Counted from the stretch's first letter, positions 38,154-47,277 are shown. The stretch is 64,000 bases of DNA from Rhodococcus xishaensis (GCF_004011825.1 NZ_RKLO01000003.1:372001-436000); one strand, 5' to 3'. The notes: generated by a model not told the origin, from the letters alone. A program made the numbers and translations.

Positions 38154-39449
38154 ATGCGGATCGAGCGACTGGGAGACGGTGGTCGCGCCGCCGACGTCCT
38201 CCGCGCACTGGCTCGGCGGGCCCGGTCGCGGCAGCTTCCACCGCCGGCAGGCCTGATCGGGCGATGGTTCGACACCGCTGCCGTCATCGCACCCAGCGTC
38301 CGGGCGGAACCATGCGAACCCGACACCGCGTTCACCCTTCCGCCCTACGTCACACCTGAGGCTCCGGCAGCCGACGGGCCACTCATCGGCGGCGGATGGA
38401 TCGGCTACCTCGGCTATCCGGACCGGAGGGGCGCACTGCCGACCGCGGCCGGCGGTTGGACCGATTACGTTGTGCGCCTGGACTCGTCGGGATGCTGGTG
38501 GTTCGAGAGCCTTCTCGACGAGCCGTGCCCGGTCGATGTCGCGCAGGCGGTGCGCCGCCCGGAGGTCCCCCCGGCGCCGTGGCACATCGACTGGACCGAA
38601 CCAGACCGGCAGGCGCACCGCCGGGGCGTCGAAGACTGCCTGGACGCGATCGCCCGCGGAGACGTCTACCAGGCGTGCGTGTGCGCACGGTTCCACGGCA
38701 CTAGTTCCGGTCTACCCGTCGATTTCTTCTCCGACGCGGTCGATCGGACCCGGCCCGCCCGTGCGGCGTTCGTGCAGGGCCGGTGGGGTGCCGTCGCCTC
38801 GCTGTCACCGGAACTCTTCCTCTCGCGGCGCGGCCGGACCGTCACGTCGAGCCCCATCAAGGGCACCCTCCCCCTCGACGCGGATCCCGCGCTCCTGCGC
38901 AACTCGGTCAAGGATGTCGCCGAGAACGTGATGATCGTCGATCTCGTCCGAAACGACCTGGGAAAGGTCGCGGAACCTGGATCGGTCCGCGTGACCGACC
39001 TCTTGCGCGTCAAACCGGCTCCCGGGGTGTGGCATCTGGTCTCCACCGTGGCATCGACGGTTCCGGACTCGGTCGATACCTCGGAACTACTGCAGGCCGC
39101 CTTCCCACCGGCGTCCGTCACCGGGTGTCCCAAACACTCTGCTCGACAACTGCTGTCGGCCTGGGAGCCGGACCCGCGCGGTGTCTACTGCGGCACGGTC
39201 GGAATGCACAGCCCCGTCGCTGGCCTCGAACTCAACGTCGCTATACGCACCGTCGAGTTCGATGTGAACGGCGACGTGGGACTCGGCGTCGGCGGCGGGA
39301 TCACGATCGATTCGGATCCCGATGCCGAATGGCAGGAGTGCCTCGACAAGGCGAAGAGCATCGTGACACTCACGTCTTCCCACACGCACGAAGACCTAAC
39401 TCCGGCATCTCGATGTGCCCGGACCGATCCGGTTCCGGCTCGGACGTAG
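38154..39449 (+). CDS. pabB: Aminodeoxychorismate synthase component I
   Basis: PabB turns chorismate into 4-amino-4-deoxychorismate for folate synthesis. The 431-residue product has the chorismate-binding fold: AIARGDVYQACVCARF, ASLSPELFLSR, SSPIKGTLP (PIKGT with the catalytic Lys typical of PabB rather than TrpE), DLVRNDLGKVAEPGSV and GCPKHSARQLL, and an ending GGGITIDSDPDAEWQECLDKAKSI. ATG at 38154 is preceded by GGAAAG. The last 80 bases overlap the 3' end of the opposing nSTAND gene; the PabB tail after the conserved end (THEDLTPASRCARTDPVPART) may be an extension acquired through that overlap. Confidence 0.92.
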   Translation: MRIERLGDGGRAADVLRALARRARSRQLPPPAGLIGRWFDTAAVIAPSVRAEPCEPDTAFTLPPYVTPEAPAADGPLIGGGWIGYLGYPDRRGALPTAAGGWTDYVVRLDSSGCWWFESLLDEPCPVDVAQAVRRPEVPPAPWHIDWTEPDRQAHRRGVEDCLDAIARGDVYQACVCARFHGTSSGLPVDFFSDAVDRTRPARAAFVQGRWGAVASLSPELFLSRRGRTVTSSPIKGTLPLDADPALLRNSVKDVAENVMIVDLVRNDLGKVAEPGSVRVTDLLRVKPAPGVWHLVSTVASTVPDSVDTSELLQAAFPPASVTGCPKHSARQLLSAWEPDPRGVYCGTVGMHSPVAGLELNVAIRTVEFDVNGDVGLGVGGGITIDSDPDAEWQECLDKAKSIVTLTSSHTHEDLTPASRCARTDPVPART

Positions 39450-42400
39450 CGCTGCAGATCCGGGTCGAGACGGCGTCCGCATCAAGTCGCCACGTGCGCA
39501 ATACACCGTCACCGCCACCGGCGACCACCAGGTCGACCTTCGGTAGGAACGCCACCTGCCACCGACCCTTGCCGATCGTCGTCAACGGTCCGCCGACCGC
39601 CTCGCCATTGTCGTCCGCGACGCTCCACAAGCGGACCGAGCCGTCGACAGATCCGCTGACGACACGCGAACCGTCGCTGCTGAACGCGACGCTGTACACG
39701 GTGCCGGTGTGCCCGCGCAGAGGCCCCGGACGCTGGGTGAACCCACCGTCGTCGTCGCGATCCCACAGCAGGAGCGTGTGATCGTCACTCGCGGTGACCA
39801 GTGTCGAACCGTCGGGGCTGAATGAGAGAGCGTTCACGCCACCCTCGTGCCCGGCGCCGCGCAGCGGGCGCGGGGCGGGAGCGGAAGGGTCGGTGACATC
39901 CCACACATGGACGTCATTGTCGTCCGCGCTTGCCGCCACGAGCAGGTCGCCGTCCGGGCTGAACTGCGCGGTCCGCACGAGATTGCCCGGCCCTGTCAGG
40001 CTTGGCCCCAAACGGACTGGGGAACCGGGATCCTCGATATTCCACAGCGCGACGCTGAAGTCGTCGTCGCCGATCGCGAGTGTCCGCCCATCGGGGCTGA
40101 ACGCCATCTCGAACGTGAACCGGGTCTCCGTCGGAATCGGCGGCCCGAACGGCACCGGTCGGTCCGGGTCGTGAACGTCCCACAACCGGACCTGGCCACC
40201 CGAGGTCTTTGTGGTCGCGAGGATCCTGCCGTTCGGAGAAAGCACCGCGACGTTCGCACCACCGAAGGGACGCGGAACCTCTATCTCCCCGATCGGCTCC
40301 ACTTGGCCCCGCTTGTCGATCGACCACAGTCGCACCGCTGCGTCGTACCCGGCGGTCACGAGCAGCGTTCCGTCTCGACTCATCGAGGGCAACGTCATCG
40401 CCGCACCGGACACCGGGACAGTGCCGGGTGCCAGTGTCCAGATCCGGACCATCGAATCCTGACCGCCGGTCACGATCGTGGACCCGTCCGGGGAGAATGC
40501 GAGCGCGGGCACACCACCACCGTTTCCGGTGAGATCCGGCTTCATCTCACGCAGCGCGCGAGTCGACGGATCGACCGACCACAGTTTCGCGGTCCCGTCC
40601 CACGACGCACTCGCCAGCGTCGCCCCATCGGGCGCGAACGCGATGGTCCAGATCCCGCCGGTATGCGCCGAGACGGGTGCACCGATCAGCCGCACCTTGG
40701 CAAGGTCGGTGGTGTCGAAGATGCGGATCAGTCCGTCATCGCTACTGGCGGCGAGGCTGCGACCATCGGGACTGAACGCGACCGAGTGCACGACGTCGTC
40801 GAAGCCCGACAGCTCACGCCCGATCTGGACCGGGCGCGCGGGGTCGGTGATGTTCCACAACCGGATGGTCCGGTCGTCGCTCGACGTCGCAAGGATCGAC
40901 TCACCACGGAACGAGACCGTCCGCACCGCGCCGGAATGACCCCGCAGCGTCCAGGTGGGCAACTTGCCGGCGGCAGGGGCGGAGGTATCGAACAGCGTGA
41001 CGGAGCCGTCGTCGTGGGGAACCGCGAGCGATCGACCCTCGGGGCTGAATCGCACGTTGTGGACCGCGCCGGACGCCGTCCGAACCCCGTCGACGAGCGC
41101 TCTCGGTTCCGAAGGGTTGGATATGTCCCAGATCCAGATCTTCCCGTCGCCGCTGCCCGCCGCGAGCAGTCGGCCGTCGTGGCTGAACGACACCGAGGCC
41201 ATGTACTGTTCGGATCCGCTCAGGTTGCTTCCCACCTGGACGGGGTCGGAGGGATTGGAAAAATCCCACAACCGCACCGTCCGGTCGTCGCTCGCGGTCG
41301 CGAGCAGACGCCCGTCTGGCGAAATGGCCACCCCATAGATGGGGCCGGTGTGGCCAGCCAGGGTGCGTGAGATCGGGGTGTTCTCGGTGGCAACCAGCCT
41401 GGAGAAGGCGTCGTCACTGCCGGGGCGCATCTGCCAAGCCTCGAGCGACAACTGCGCCGAAGTGGTCGGGTCGCTCTCGCGGAGGGCATCGGCCAGAGCC
41501 ACGACCTGCTGGAACTGCGCGGTACTGCGCTCGTTCTCGGCACGCGACTTGGCTCCGAGTGCTGCAACACCCATGACGACCGCGATGACGGTCGAGAAGG
41601 TGAGAGCCAGCATCACAGTCCGCTCCAGCCACGCCTGCCGGCGAACCTGACGCGCGGACGCGTCGAGGAAGTCGGCGGCCGCGGGCGTCAGCGACCCCGT
41701 AACCTCAGGCAGCCAGGACGCGGGGGGTGCCGTGGTGTCGGACTGCTTGGTTGCCTGCTCGGCAATCAGGTCGAGCCGACCGCGTTGGTAGAGCAGGCTG
41801 CTACTGCGGTTCGATTCCTCCCAGTGGAGAGCATCAGTCTCGACCTGTTGACGTAGCGCCGAGCACGAGCGGTCTTCCTTGATCCATTGTGCGAGCCGGG
41901 GCCAGGCGGCGATCACCGCGTCGTGAATCAACTCGACGTCGTCACCGTCGACCACGAGCACCCTCGCGTTGACGAAGTGGTCGATCACTCGGCGGCCGGC
42001 GCCGGTGTCGTCGCCCTCGACGGCAACAAGCTGCGCGAGCGTACGACGGTTCTTCACGTCGGTGCCGGTGTTCGTGACATAAACGAGGCCCACCATCATC
42101 GCTCTGGCGAGGGCACGTTCCCGGTCGCCGAGTTGCTCCCACGCACGCTCGGCGGCCGACTTGATGGAGCCTTGCACGCCGCCGGTCTCGCGGTAATCCG
42201 CGACCGTCAGCTGGCCACCGTTGCGTCGTTCCCACATCGTGTCGAGAAGGTGGGAAACCAGTGGCAGTACCGTGCTGCTCCCCTCACCGGCGGCGAGCAC
42301 ACCGAGATCGCTGAGGATCAGGTCGACCAGGCCGGCCTCGAGTTTGAGCCCGATCATCCGGGCGGGCTGCGTAATGACCTCGGCGACGTCTTCGCAGCGC

Positions 42401-43425
42401 AGTGGCGAGACCGTCTTGCTGCGCTGTTCCAGTGCGGACGCGAGCACGGGGAAGGAGAGCGCCTGCGCGTAGAAGTCAGATCGCATGGTCGCGACGACGG
42501 AGGCTGTCTCGGAAGGATCATGATCGGGCAGTTCGATCGCGGCGTGATCGAGCACCGTCAAGAACCGCGTTCGCTCCTCCGGGTCGGAACACTGGGTGAA
42601 GAGTTCCTCGATCTGGTCGACGACGAGGAGCAGTTGGTTGCCTTTCACCCGGTCCGCCGCGTTGCGCAGAGCTTGCCCGACCTGCTCATGATCGGGCGCT
42701 GCGACGCAGTCGCCCAGTTCGGGAACTGCAGCGACGAGCGCGGCAAGCGGGTGTGCCCCGGGCGTGAACACGATGGGCACGAAAGGGGCTTCGTGCTCGT
42801 TACCACCGTCGCGACCACGCAGTTCCGGAATCAGCCCCGCCTGTACGAGTGACGACTTGCCGACGCCGGACGCGCCGGTGACCACGACCATGCCTTGGCC
42901 TCGAGCCGACAGCACGGTGCTGGCGAGTCTGTCGACGCTGGGCTGTCGTCCGAAGAACAGCCGCGCGTCCTTTTCTCGGTAGGGCGCGAGTCCTCGATAG
43001 GGCCGCACGCCCTCGGGAAGCGTCTGGGCGATCGGTTCGGCATTGCCGCCGACTGACCGCGAGGAGGCGACCGCGTTGGCACTTCGCCACCATGCCTCCC
43101 ACTGCTTCATCGAGAAGAGTCCGTCCGTCGGCGGCGGGCCATCGTGGAGCGAACGGGCAGTCTGGATGAGCGCCAGGAGGACCGGCCGGACGGAGTCGAA
43201 TGTGGCCGGTACCCGTTTGCCGGACCGCCAGTCACTCACCCGCTGGATCGACGCAGGCTTGTCCCCACCCATCGACCGGTTGAGTGCCGTAGCGTCGGAC
43301 ACGACTTTCTTGAGCGGTGGGCCACCAGCGGTCGCGAATAGCAGCCGCAGTTGGTCGGCGAACAACAAGCGCGCCGACGCACTGTCCTGCTGTGCGTTGG
43401 ACTGCAGTTCCTTCTCGGACGCCAT
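39370..43425 (-). CDS. nSTAND NTPase with TM helix and 14 WD40 repeats
   Basis: A 1351-residue signalling protein. Residues 15-90 look like an HTH-type domain (RVSDWRSGKRVPATFD). An nSTAND ATPase follows: YRGLAPYREKDARLFFGRQ (near 143), Walker A GASGVGKSS (184-192), Walker B LLLVVDQIEELF (265-276). A single TM helix (RTVMLALTFSTVIAVVMGVAA) lies near residue 610. Fourteen WD40 repeats then form what should be two seven-bladed propellers (SPDGRLLATASDDRTVRLWD as model). STAND proteins switch on ligand binding; some are anti-phage sensors, others regulate development. No effector enzyme is fused. It sits between rsmI and pabB, where mycobacteria have Rv1004c, so it is an insertion. Confidence 0.9.
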   Translation of the reverse strand: MASEKELQSNAQQDSASARLLFADQLRLLFATAGGPPLKKVVSDATALNRSMGGDKPASIQRVSDWRSGKRVPATFDSVRPVLLALIQTARSLHDGPPPTDGLFSMKQWEAWWRSANAVASSRSVGGNAEPIAQTLPEGVRPYRGLAPYREKDARLFFGRQPSVDRLASTVLSARGQGMVVVTGASGVGKSSLVQAGLIPELRGRDGGNEHEAPFVPIVFTPGAHPLAALVAAVPELGDCVAAPDHEQVGQALRNAADRVKGNQLLLVVDQIEELFTQCSDPEERTRFLTVLDHAAIELPDHDPSETASVVATMRSDFYAQALSFPVLASALEQRSKTVSPLRCEDVAEVITQPARMIGLKLEAGLVDLILSDLGVLAAGEGSSTVLPLVSHLLDTMWERRNGGQLTVADYRETGGVQGSIKSAAERAWEQLGDRERALARAMMVGLVYVTNTGTDVKNRRTLAQLVAVEGDDTGAGRRVIDHFVNARVLVVDGDDVELIHDAVIAAWPRLAQWIKEDRSCSALRQQVETDALHWEESNRSSSLLYQRGRLDLIAEQATKQSDTTAPPASWLPEVTGSLTPAAADFLDASARQVRRQAWLERTVMLALTFSTVIAVVMGVAALGAKSRAENERSTAQFQQVVALADALRESDPTTSAQLSLEAWQMRPGSDDAFSRLVATENTPISRTLAGHTGPIYGVAISPDGRLLATASDDRTVRLWDFSNPSDPVQVGSNLSGSEQYMASVSFSHDGRLLAAGSGDGKIWIWDISNPSEPRALVDGVRTASGAVHNVRFSPEGRSLAVPHDDGSVTLFDTSAPAAGKLPTWTLRGHSGAVRTVSFRGESILATSSDDRTIRLWNITDPARPVQIGRELSGFDDVVHSVAFSPDGRSLAASSDDGLIRIFDTTDLAKVRLIGAPVSAHTGGIWTIAFAPDGATLASASWDGTAKLWSVDPSTRALREMKPDLTGNGGGVPALAFSPDGSTIVTGGQDSMVRIWTLAPGTVPVSGAAMTLPSMSRDGTLLVTAGYDAAVRLWSIDKRGQVEPIGEIEVPRPFGGANVAVLSPNGRILATTKTSGGQVRLWDVHDPDRPVPFGPPIPTETRFTFEMAFSPDGRTLAIGDDDFSVALWNIEDPGSPVRLGPSLTGPGNLVRTAQFSPDGDLLVAASADDNDVHVWDVTDPSAPAPRPLRGAGHEGGVNALSFSPDGSTLVTASDDHTLLLWDRDDDGGFTQRPGPLRGHTGTVYSVAFSSDGSRVVSGSVDGSVRLWSVADDNGEAVGGPLTTIGKGRWQVAFLPKVDLVVAGGGDGVLRTWRLDADAVSTRICSATSEPEPDRSGHIEMPELGLRACGKT

Positions 43426-43493
43426 CGCCCCGTGTTCCTCCTCGATCCCCGTTCCGCGCCGATCCGCGGACCCGGTTTCCGTCTACTCGACAC

Positions 43494-43524
43494 GATGTCC
43501 GCGCCCTCCGAGGGCGCGGACATC
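43494..43524. promoter_or_regulatory. Perfect 31-bp palindrome upstream of the nSTAND gene
   Basis: GATGTCCGCGCCCTC (43494-43508) and its exact reverse complement GAGGGCGCGGACATC (43510-43524) flank one central C. It lies 69 to 99 bases before the nSTAND start codon. A one-base loop is too tight for a typical terminator and there is no T-run, so a DNA operator for a dimeric regulator or a cruciform site is more likely. Confidence 0.8.
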
Positions 43525-43869
43525 CGGTCGAGTTCCGCTGCGGAAAAATTCCTCACCGCACGCGAGCTGCGATGATAGCGTCTCGTGCGGACTCTTCGGT
43601 TTCGGGCCATGGATGAAACGGGGCAAAGTCGATTTCGAGGCACGACGGCCACGGGTCGGAGCGTGTTTCCGGCCGGGGCTGAAGCAACGAGGGGTAGTCC
43701 CAGCCGGAACAGCTTGCGATTTTGGGGCCTGACGTTGCCGTTGGGTGCGGCCCCGCCGATGCGGCCGGCGACTCCGACGAGCGGGCTTCGATTTCGGTCG
43801 AGGCTCCTATACGCGGATACGTCGCTCGGCGGGGGGCGGCGGGGCCCCCAATCACACAACCCGGCGACT
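43525..43869. other. Gap between nSTAND promoter region and rsmI
   Basis: About 345 bases. Open frames cross it on both strands, but none has a start with a ribosome site or a recognisable domain. A GGGGGC-GCCCCC hairpin near 43830-43852 may help end rsmI transcription. Nothing else is seen. Confidence 0.5.
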
Positions 43870-44700
43870 TCAGTCCCGGCGGGCGGCAAGCACGGTCTCG
43901 TACAACTCTCTCTTCGAGACGCCATTGGTTGCGACCTGTGCGCACGCATCCTTGAGTCGGACGCCGTCGGCAACGAGGCCCTCTACCTCCGCGACCAGAT
44001 CCTCGGGAGCCACCGAGGCCGGTCGTGCGCCCTCGAGGACGACTGTGATCTCCCCTCGGGCACCTCCGACCGCCCAGTCGGCCAACTCGGCAAGGGAGCC
44101 GCGGCGGACCTCTTCGTAGGTCTTCGTCAGCTCCCTACAGACAGCTGCACGACGTTCCCCGCCGAGGACGTCCACCGCGTCGGCGAGACAGCCCGCCAAA
44201 CGGTGTGGCGCCTCGAAGAAGACGCATGCGCGCGACTCGGTCCGCAACGTCTCCAGCCACGCGCGACGCTGCCCCTGCTTCCGCGGAGCAAATCCGTCGA
44301 AACAGAACCGCTCGACCGGCAACCCCGACAGCGCCAGCGCCGTCGTGACCGCGGACGGTCCGGGTAAGCACGTCACCGGCAGGTCGTGCTCGACACACGC
44401 GGCGACGAGTCGGTAGCCCGGATCGCTCACCGAGGGCATTCCCGCATCGGTGACGAGCAAGACCGTGCGTCCCTGTTCGATGTCCGCGACGAGGGCAGGC
44501 AACCGGGTGACCTCGACCTGGTCGTAGAAACTCACGACTCGCCCGGCAACGGTGACCCCCAGCGCGGCCGCGAGTGCCTTGGTTCGGCGGGTGTCCTCCG
44601 CTGCGACGACGTCGGCGGATCCGAGTGCGGCGCGCAACCGATCGGAGGCGTCACCGATGTCGCCCATCGGAGTCGCGGCGAGGATGAGACGACCAGCCAT
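43870..44700 (-). CDS. rsmI: 16S rRNA (cytidine-2'-O)-methyltransferase RsmI
   Basis: RsmI methylates the 2'-O of C1402 in 16S rRNA using SAM. The 276-residue tetrapyrrole-methylase-fold protein shows GRLILAATPMGDIGDASDRL at the start, AAEDTRRTKAL, VLLVTDAGMPSVSDPGYRLV, CLPGPSAVTTALALSGLP, FFEAPHRLAGCLAD and RELTKTYEEVRRGSL, all typical. ATG at 44700 lies 23 bases from the divergent pmt start. The longer frame to 44799 would overlap pmt and has no homologous residues. Confidence 0.95.
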   Translation of the reverse strand: MAGRLILAATPMGDIGDASDRLRAALGSADVVAAEDTRRTKALAAALGVTVAGRVVSFYDQVEVTRLPALVADIEQGRTVLLVTDAGMPSVSDPGYRLVAACVEHDLPVTCLPGPSAVTTALALSGLPVERFCFDGFAPRKQGQRRAWLETLRTESRACVFFEAPHRLAGCLADAVDVLGGERRAAVCRELTKTYEEVRRGSLAELADWAVGGARGEITVVLEGARPASVAPEDLVAEVEGLVADGVRLKDACAQVATNGVSKRELYETVLAARRD

Positions 44701-44711
44701 GGGTGACAGCC

Positions 44712-44717
44712 TACGAT
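44712..44717 (+). promoter_or_regulatory. -10 element of pmt (leaderless)
   Basis: TACGAT ends six bases before the GTG at 44724, so transcription should begin at the start codon. This decides the start over a GTG at 44703, which lies upstream of the -10. Confidence 0.5.
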
Positions 44718-44723
44718 CGACAC

Positions 44724-46283
44724 GTGACCCAGCTGACGGACGAGCGTCCCGTGCCGTCGTCCGACAGCACCCATTTTGCGAGTCCGGCACCGCTCGCACC
44801 CGCCCCCGACTTCGGGCCCACCGACCGCATGCGGGGGTGGGTCGTCACCTTGATCGTGACGACGCTCGCCGCGATCACGCGGTTCGCGATGCTCAACTAC
44901 CCCACCGACGGCGGAACGCCAGTCTTCGACGAGAAGCACTATGCACCGCAGGCCTGGCAAGTACTCACCGGTGGCGGACTCGAGGACAACCCGGGCTACG
45001 GGCTGGTGGTGCATCCCCCAGTCGGCAAGCAGCTGATCGCGATTGGCGAGGCGCTGTTCGGCTACAACGCGTGGGGCTGGCGCTTCGCGTCGGCTGTCGC
45101 CGGGACGATCCTGGTGCTGCTCGTGGTCCGGATCGTCAGGCGCCTCAGCCGATCGACCCTGATCGGCGCCATCGCAGGCGTTCTTCTGATCGTCGACGGC
45201 GTCACGTTCGTCTCGTCTCGTCTCGGGATGCTCGACATCTTCCTGACACTGTTCGCCGTCGCGGCGCTCGGCTGCCTCGTCGTCGATCGCGATCAGGTAC
45301 GCGAGCGAATGGCCAAGGTCCGCTCCGAGGGCCGGATCGCAGTCTCGGACCTCGGACCTCGCCTCGGCGTGCGGTGGTGGCGGTTCGGCGCGGGCATCAT
45401 GCTCGGGCTGGCGGTCGGCACCAAATGGTCCGGCCTGTACTTCATCGCGTTCTTCGGACTGATGTGTGTCGGCTTCGACATCGCCGCGCGCCGCGCGTAC
45501 GGGGTTCGCCGAGCCTGGGTCGGGACCGCCGTTCGGGACATCGGCCCGTCCTTGTACGCGCTGGTGCTCGTGCCCCTGGTCGTCTACCTCGCGACCTACA
45601 GCCCGTGGTTCGCGAGCGAAACCGGTGTGGACCGGCATGCGGTCGGCAACCAGATAGGCACCGGAGGATCGTTCTCGTTCGTTCCTGACGCGCTGCGGTC
45701 GCTGTGGTACTACAGCGGCAAGGTGCTCGACTTCCATTCGGGCCTGACGAATTCGGCGGGCAACCACCATCCGTGGGAGTCGAAGCCGTGGACGTGGCCG
45801 ATGGGGCTGCGCCCCATGCTGTACTACTTCGCCGAAGGCGACCGCGTGTCCGGGTGCGGCGGATCGGACTGCGTCAAAGCAGTGATGCTGATCGGCACCC
45901 CCGCGATGTGGTGGCTGGCGGTGCCGGTGCTCGGGTGGGCGCTGTGGCGCACGTTCATCAGCCGCGACTGGCGGTACGCGACGGTGCTCACCGGCTACGC
46001 CGCCGCACTCCTGCCCTGGTTCGCGACGCTGGACCGGCAGATGTACTACTTCTACGCGGTCCCGCTGGCCCCCTTCTTCGTGATGGCGATCGCGCTCATC
46101 CTTGGCGAGATCCTCGGCAAAGCGAGTGCCTCACCCGAGCGACGTGGCACTGGACTGCTCGCCGTCTGCTTGTACATAGGGCTCGTGGTCGCGAATTTCG
46201 TGTGGCTGTTCCCGATCCTCACGGCCCTGCCGATCACTCAACAGATGTGGCAGTGGGAGCTGTGGCTTCCGAGCTGGCGTTGA
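44724..46283 (+). CDS. pmt: Polyprenyl-phosphate-mannose protein mannosyltransferase
   Basis: A GT39 enzyme that O-mannosylates exported proteins at the outer face of the membrane, coupled to Sec export. The 519-residue product has about ten or eleven TM helices; the first extracytoplasmic loop holds the catalytic FDEKHYAPQAW (Asp-Glu) and later loops the HHPWESKPWTWP motif. The C-terminus ITQQMWQWELWLPSWR is typical of actinobacterial Pmt. GTG at 44724 is chosen for its leaderless promoter. It pairs divergently with rsmI as in mycobacteria (Rv1002c/Rv1003). The lipoproteins in this window, with Ser/Thr/Ala linkers, are possible substrates. Confidence 0.94.
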   Translation: MTQLTDERPVPSSDSTHFASPAPLAPAPDFGPTDRMRGWVVTLIVTTLAAITRFAMLNYPTDGGTPVFDEKHYAPQAWQVLTGGGLEDNPGYGLVVHPPVGKQLIAIGEALFGYNAWGWRFASAVAGTILVLLVVRIVRRLSRSTLIGAIAGVLLIVDGVTFVSSRLGMLDIFLTLFAVAALGCLVVDRDQVRERMAKVRSEGRIAVSDLGPRLGVRWWRFGAGIMLGLAVGTKWSGLYFIAFFGLMCVGFDIAARRAYGVRRAWVGTAVRDIGPSLYALVLVPLVVYLATYSPWFASETGVDRHAVGNQIGTGGSFSFVPDALRSLWYYSGKVLDFHSGLTNSAGNHHPWESKPWTWPMGLRPMLYYFAEGDRVSGCGGSDCVKAVMLIGTPAMWWLAVPVLGWALWRTFISRDWRYATVLTGYAAALLPWFATLDRQMYYFYAVPLAPFFVMAIALILGEILGKASASPERRGTGLLAVCLYIGLVVANFVWLFPILTALPITQQMWQWELWLPSWR

Positions 46284-46301
46284 CGGTGGGCGCTCGGCTG
46301 T

Positions 46302-46367
46302 GCCTCGATCATGACGGGGCCTCGATCATGACGGTGCCTCGACCACGACGGGCCTCGATCACGACGG
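46302..46367. repeat. Four tandem copies of a 16-17 bp repeat
   Basis: GCCTCGATCATGACGG and close variants occur at 46302-46317, 46319-46334, 46336-46351 (GACCACG in the middle) and 46352-46367. They fill the gap between the convergent pmt and doxX stops and run over the last codons of doxX. Confidence 0.9.
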
Positions 46368-46787
46368 GGAAAGGATGCGGGAGTTCTTGCCGGCGAACGC
46401 ATCGACGCTGATACGACCGGCTCCCACCCCGGCGATCAGCAGCGACCCGGCGCCGAGTGCAAGCACCAACTCATAGCCGCCATCGCCGACGAAGATGCCG
46501 TTGTCGATGTGAACAAACGAGAACGCTCCTAGCATGACCAGGAACAACAGGACGCCCGCGATGCGGGCCGCGAATCCGATCAGCAGCGCGATTCCGCCGA
46601 CCAACTCGAATGTCGCGGCGATGATCGCGGCAATGTCGGCGAGTGGGACGCTCATGTCCGTGAACATGGCCTGAGTGCCGCTGATGCCCAAGTCGAAGAA
46701 CTTCTGCCAACCGTGAGCGATGAAGATGACGCCGATTCCGATGCGGCCGAGAAGCAGGGTGACATCACGGAACGCTACCGAGTTCAT
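46359..46787 (-). CDS. DoxX-family membrane protein
   Basis: A 142-residue four-helix membrane protein. It has the DoxX signature at its start: LLLGRIGIGVIFIAHGWQKF (about 9-28), then ELVGGIALLIGFAARIAGVLLFLVMLGAF and a C-terminal ELVLALGAGSLLIAG. Family members partner with thiol/redox enzymes in mycobacteria (membrane-associated oxidoreductase complex), though no sseA or sodA partner is adjacent here. GGAGGA seven bases before ATG 46787 supports this start rather than 46814. The 3' end includes part of a short tandem repeat. Confidence 0.87.
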   Translation of the reverse strand: MNSVAFRDVTLLLGRIGIGVIFIAHGWQKFFDLGISGTQAMFTDMSVPLADIAAIIAATFELVGGIALLIGFAARIAGVLLFLVMLGAFSFVHIDNGIFVGDGGYELVLALGAGSLLIAGVGAGRISVDAFAGKNSRILSPS

Positions 46788-46857
46788 GAGAGTCCTCCGG
46801 ATGAGAATGGACACGCGGGGCAGCTGCCCGCTGGAGACTTACGGACTTGAACTTACT

Positions 46858-46914
46858 GATTCGACCCGCGGATTCTGATTCGACCCGCGGATTCTGATTC
46901 GACCCGCGGATTCA
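46858..46914. repeat. Three tandem copies of a 19-bp repeat
   Basis: GATTCGACCCGCGGATTCT is repeated at 46858-46876, 46877-46895 and 46896-46914 (last base A). Each unit has a central CCGCGG palindrome. The array lies between the doxX start and the stop of the gntR gene, touching the gntR stop codon. Confidence 0.95.
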
Positions 46915-47277
46915 GGGCCCCTTGAGCGCGGTCAGGACAAAGGTCGCCGCATCCTCGTCGGAAATCCCCATCCGACGGACCGCCGCGACGTACTCCGTAG
47001 CCGCCTGCTGTGCCTTCGCCCGCGTCGGGTCGCCGCACGTTGCGACGAAGGACCCCAGGCGCCCTCGTGTCTCGATCACCCCGAGCTGCTCGAGTTCCCG
47101 ATACGTTCGGGCCACAGTATTGGGCGCGATGCCCAGGTCGGCGGCCAGTTTGCGCACGGTGGGAATCTTCGTTCCCGCGACCAGCTCCTCACTTCGCACG
47201 AGTTCGAGGATGCGTACCCGCAGCTGCTCGAACGGCGGTACACCCGAGTCGTGGTCGATCTCGATCTCCACGGACAC
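46912..47277 (-). CDS. GntR-family regulator, YtrA type
   Basis: A 121-residue transcription factor with an N-terminal winged helix (GVPPFEQLRVRILELVRSEELVAGTKIPTVRKLAADLGI, then APNTVARTYRELEQLGVIETR) and only a short C-terminal helix pair, typical of the small YtrA-like GntR group. Such regulators usually control adjacent membrane transporters or act on their own operon. No ABC transporter is adjacent here; the nearest same-strand genes are doxX downstream and a Rossmann-fold gene upstream. Confidence 0.88.
   Translation of the reverse strand: MSVEIEIDHDSGVPPFEQLRVRILELVRSEELVAGTKIPTVRKLAADLGIAPNTVARTYRELEQLGVIETRGRLGSFVATCGDPTRAKAQQAATEYVAAVRRMGISDEDAATFVLTALKGP

Noticed and set aside
43585-44367. 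A 260-codon frame on plus in the gap before rsmI
   Set aside because: Most of it is opposite rsmI; the part in the gap has no ribosome site or recognisable domain.
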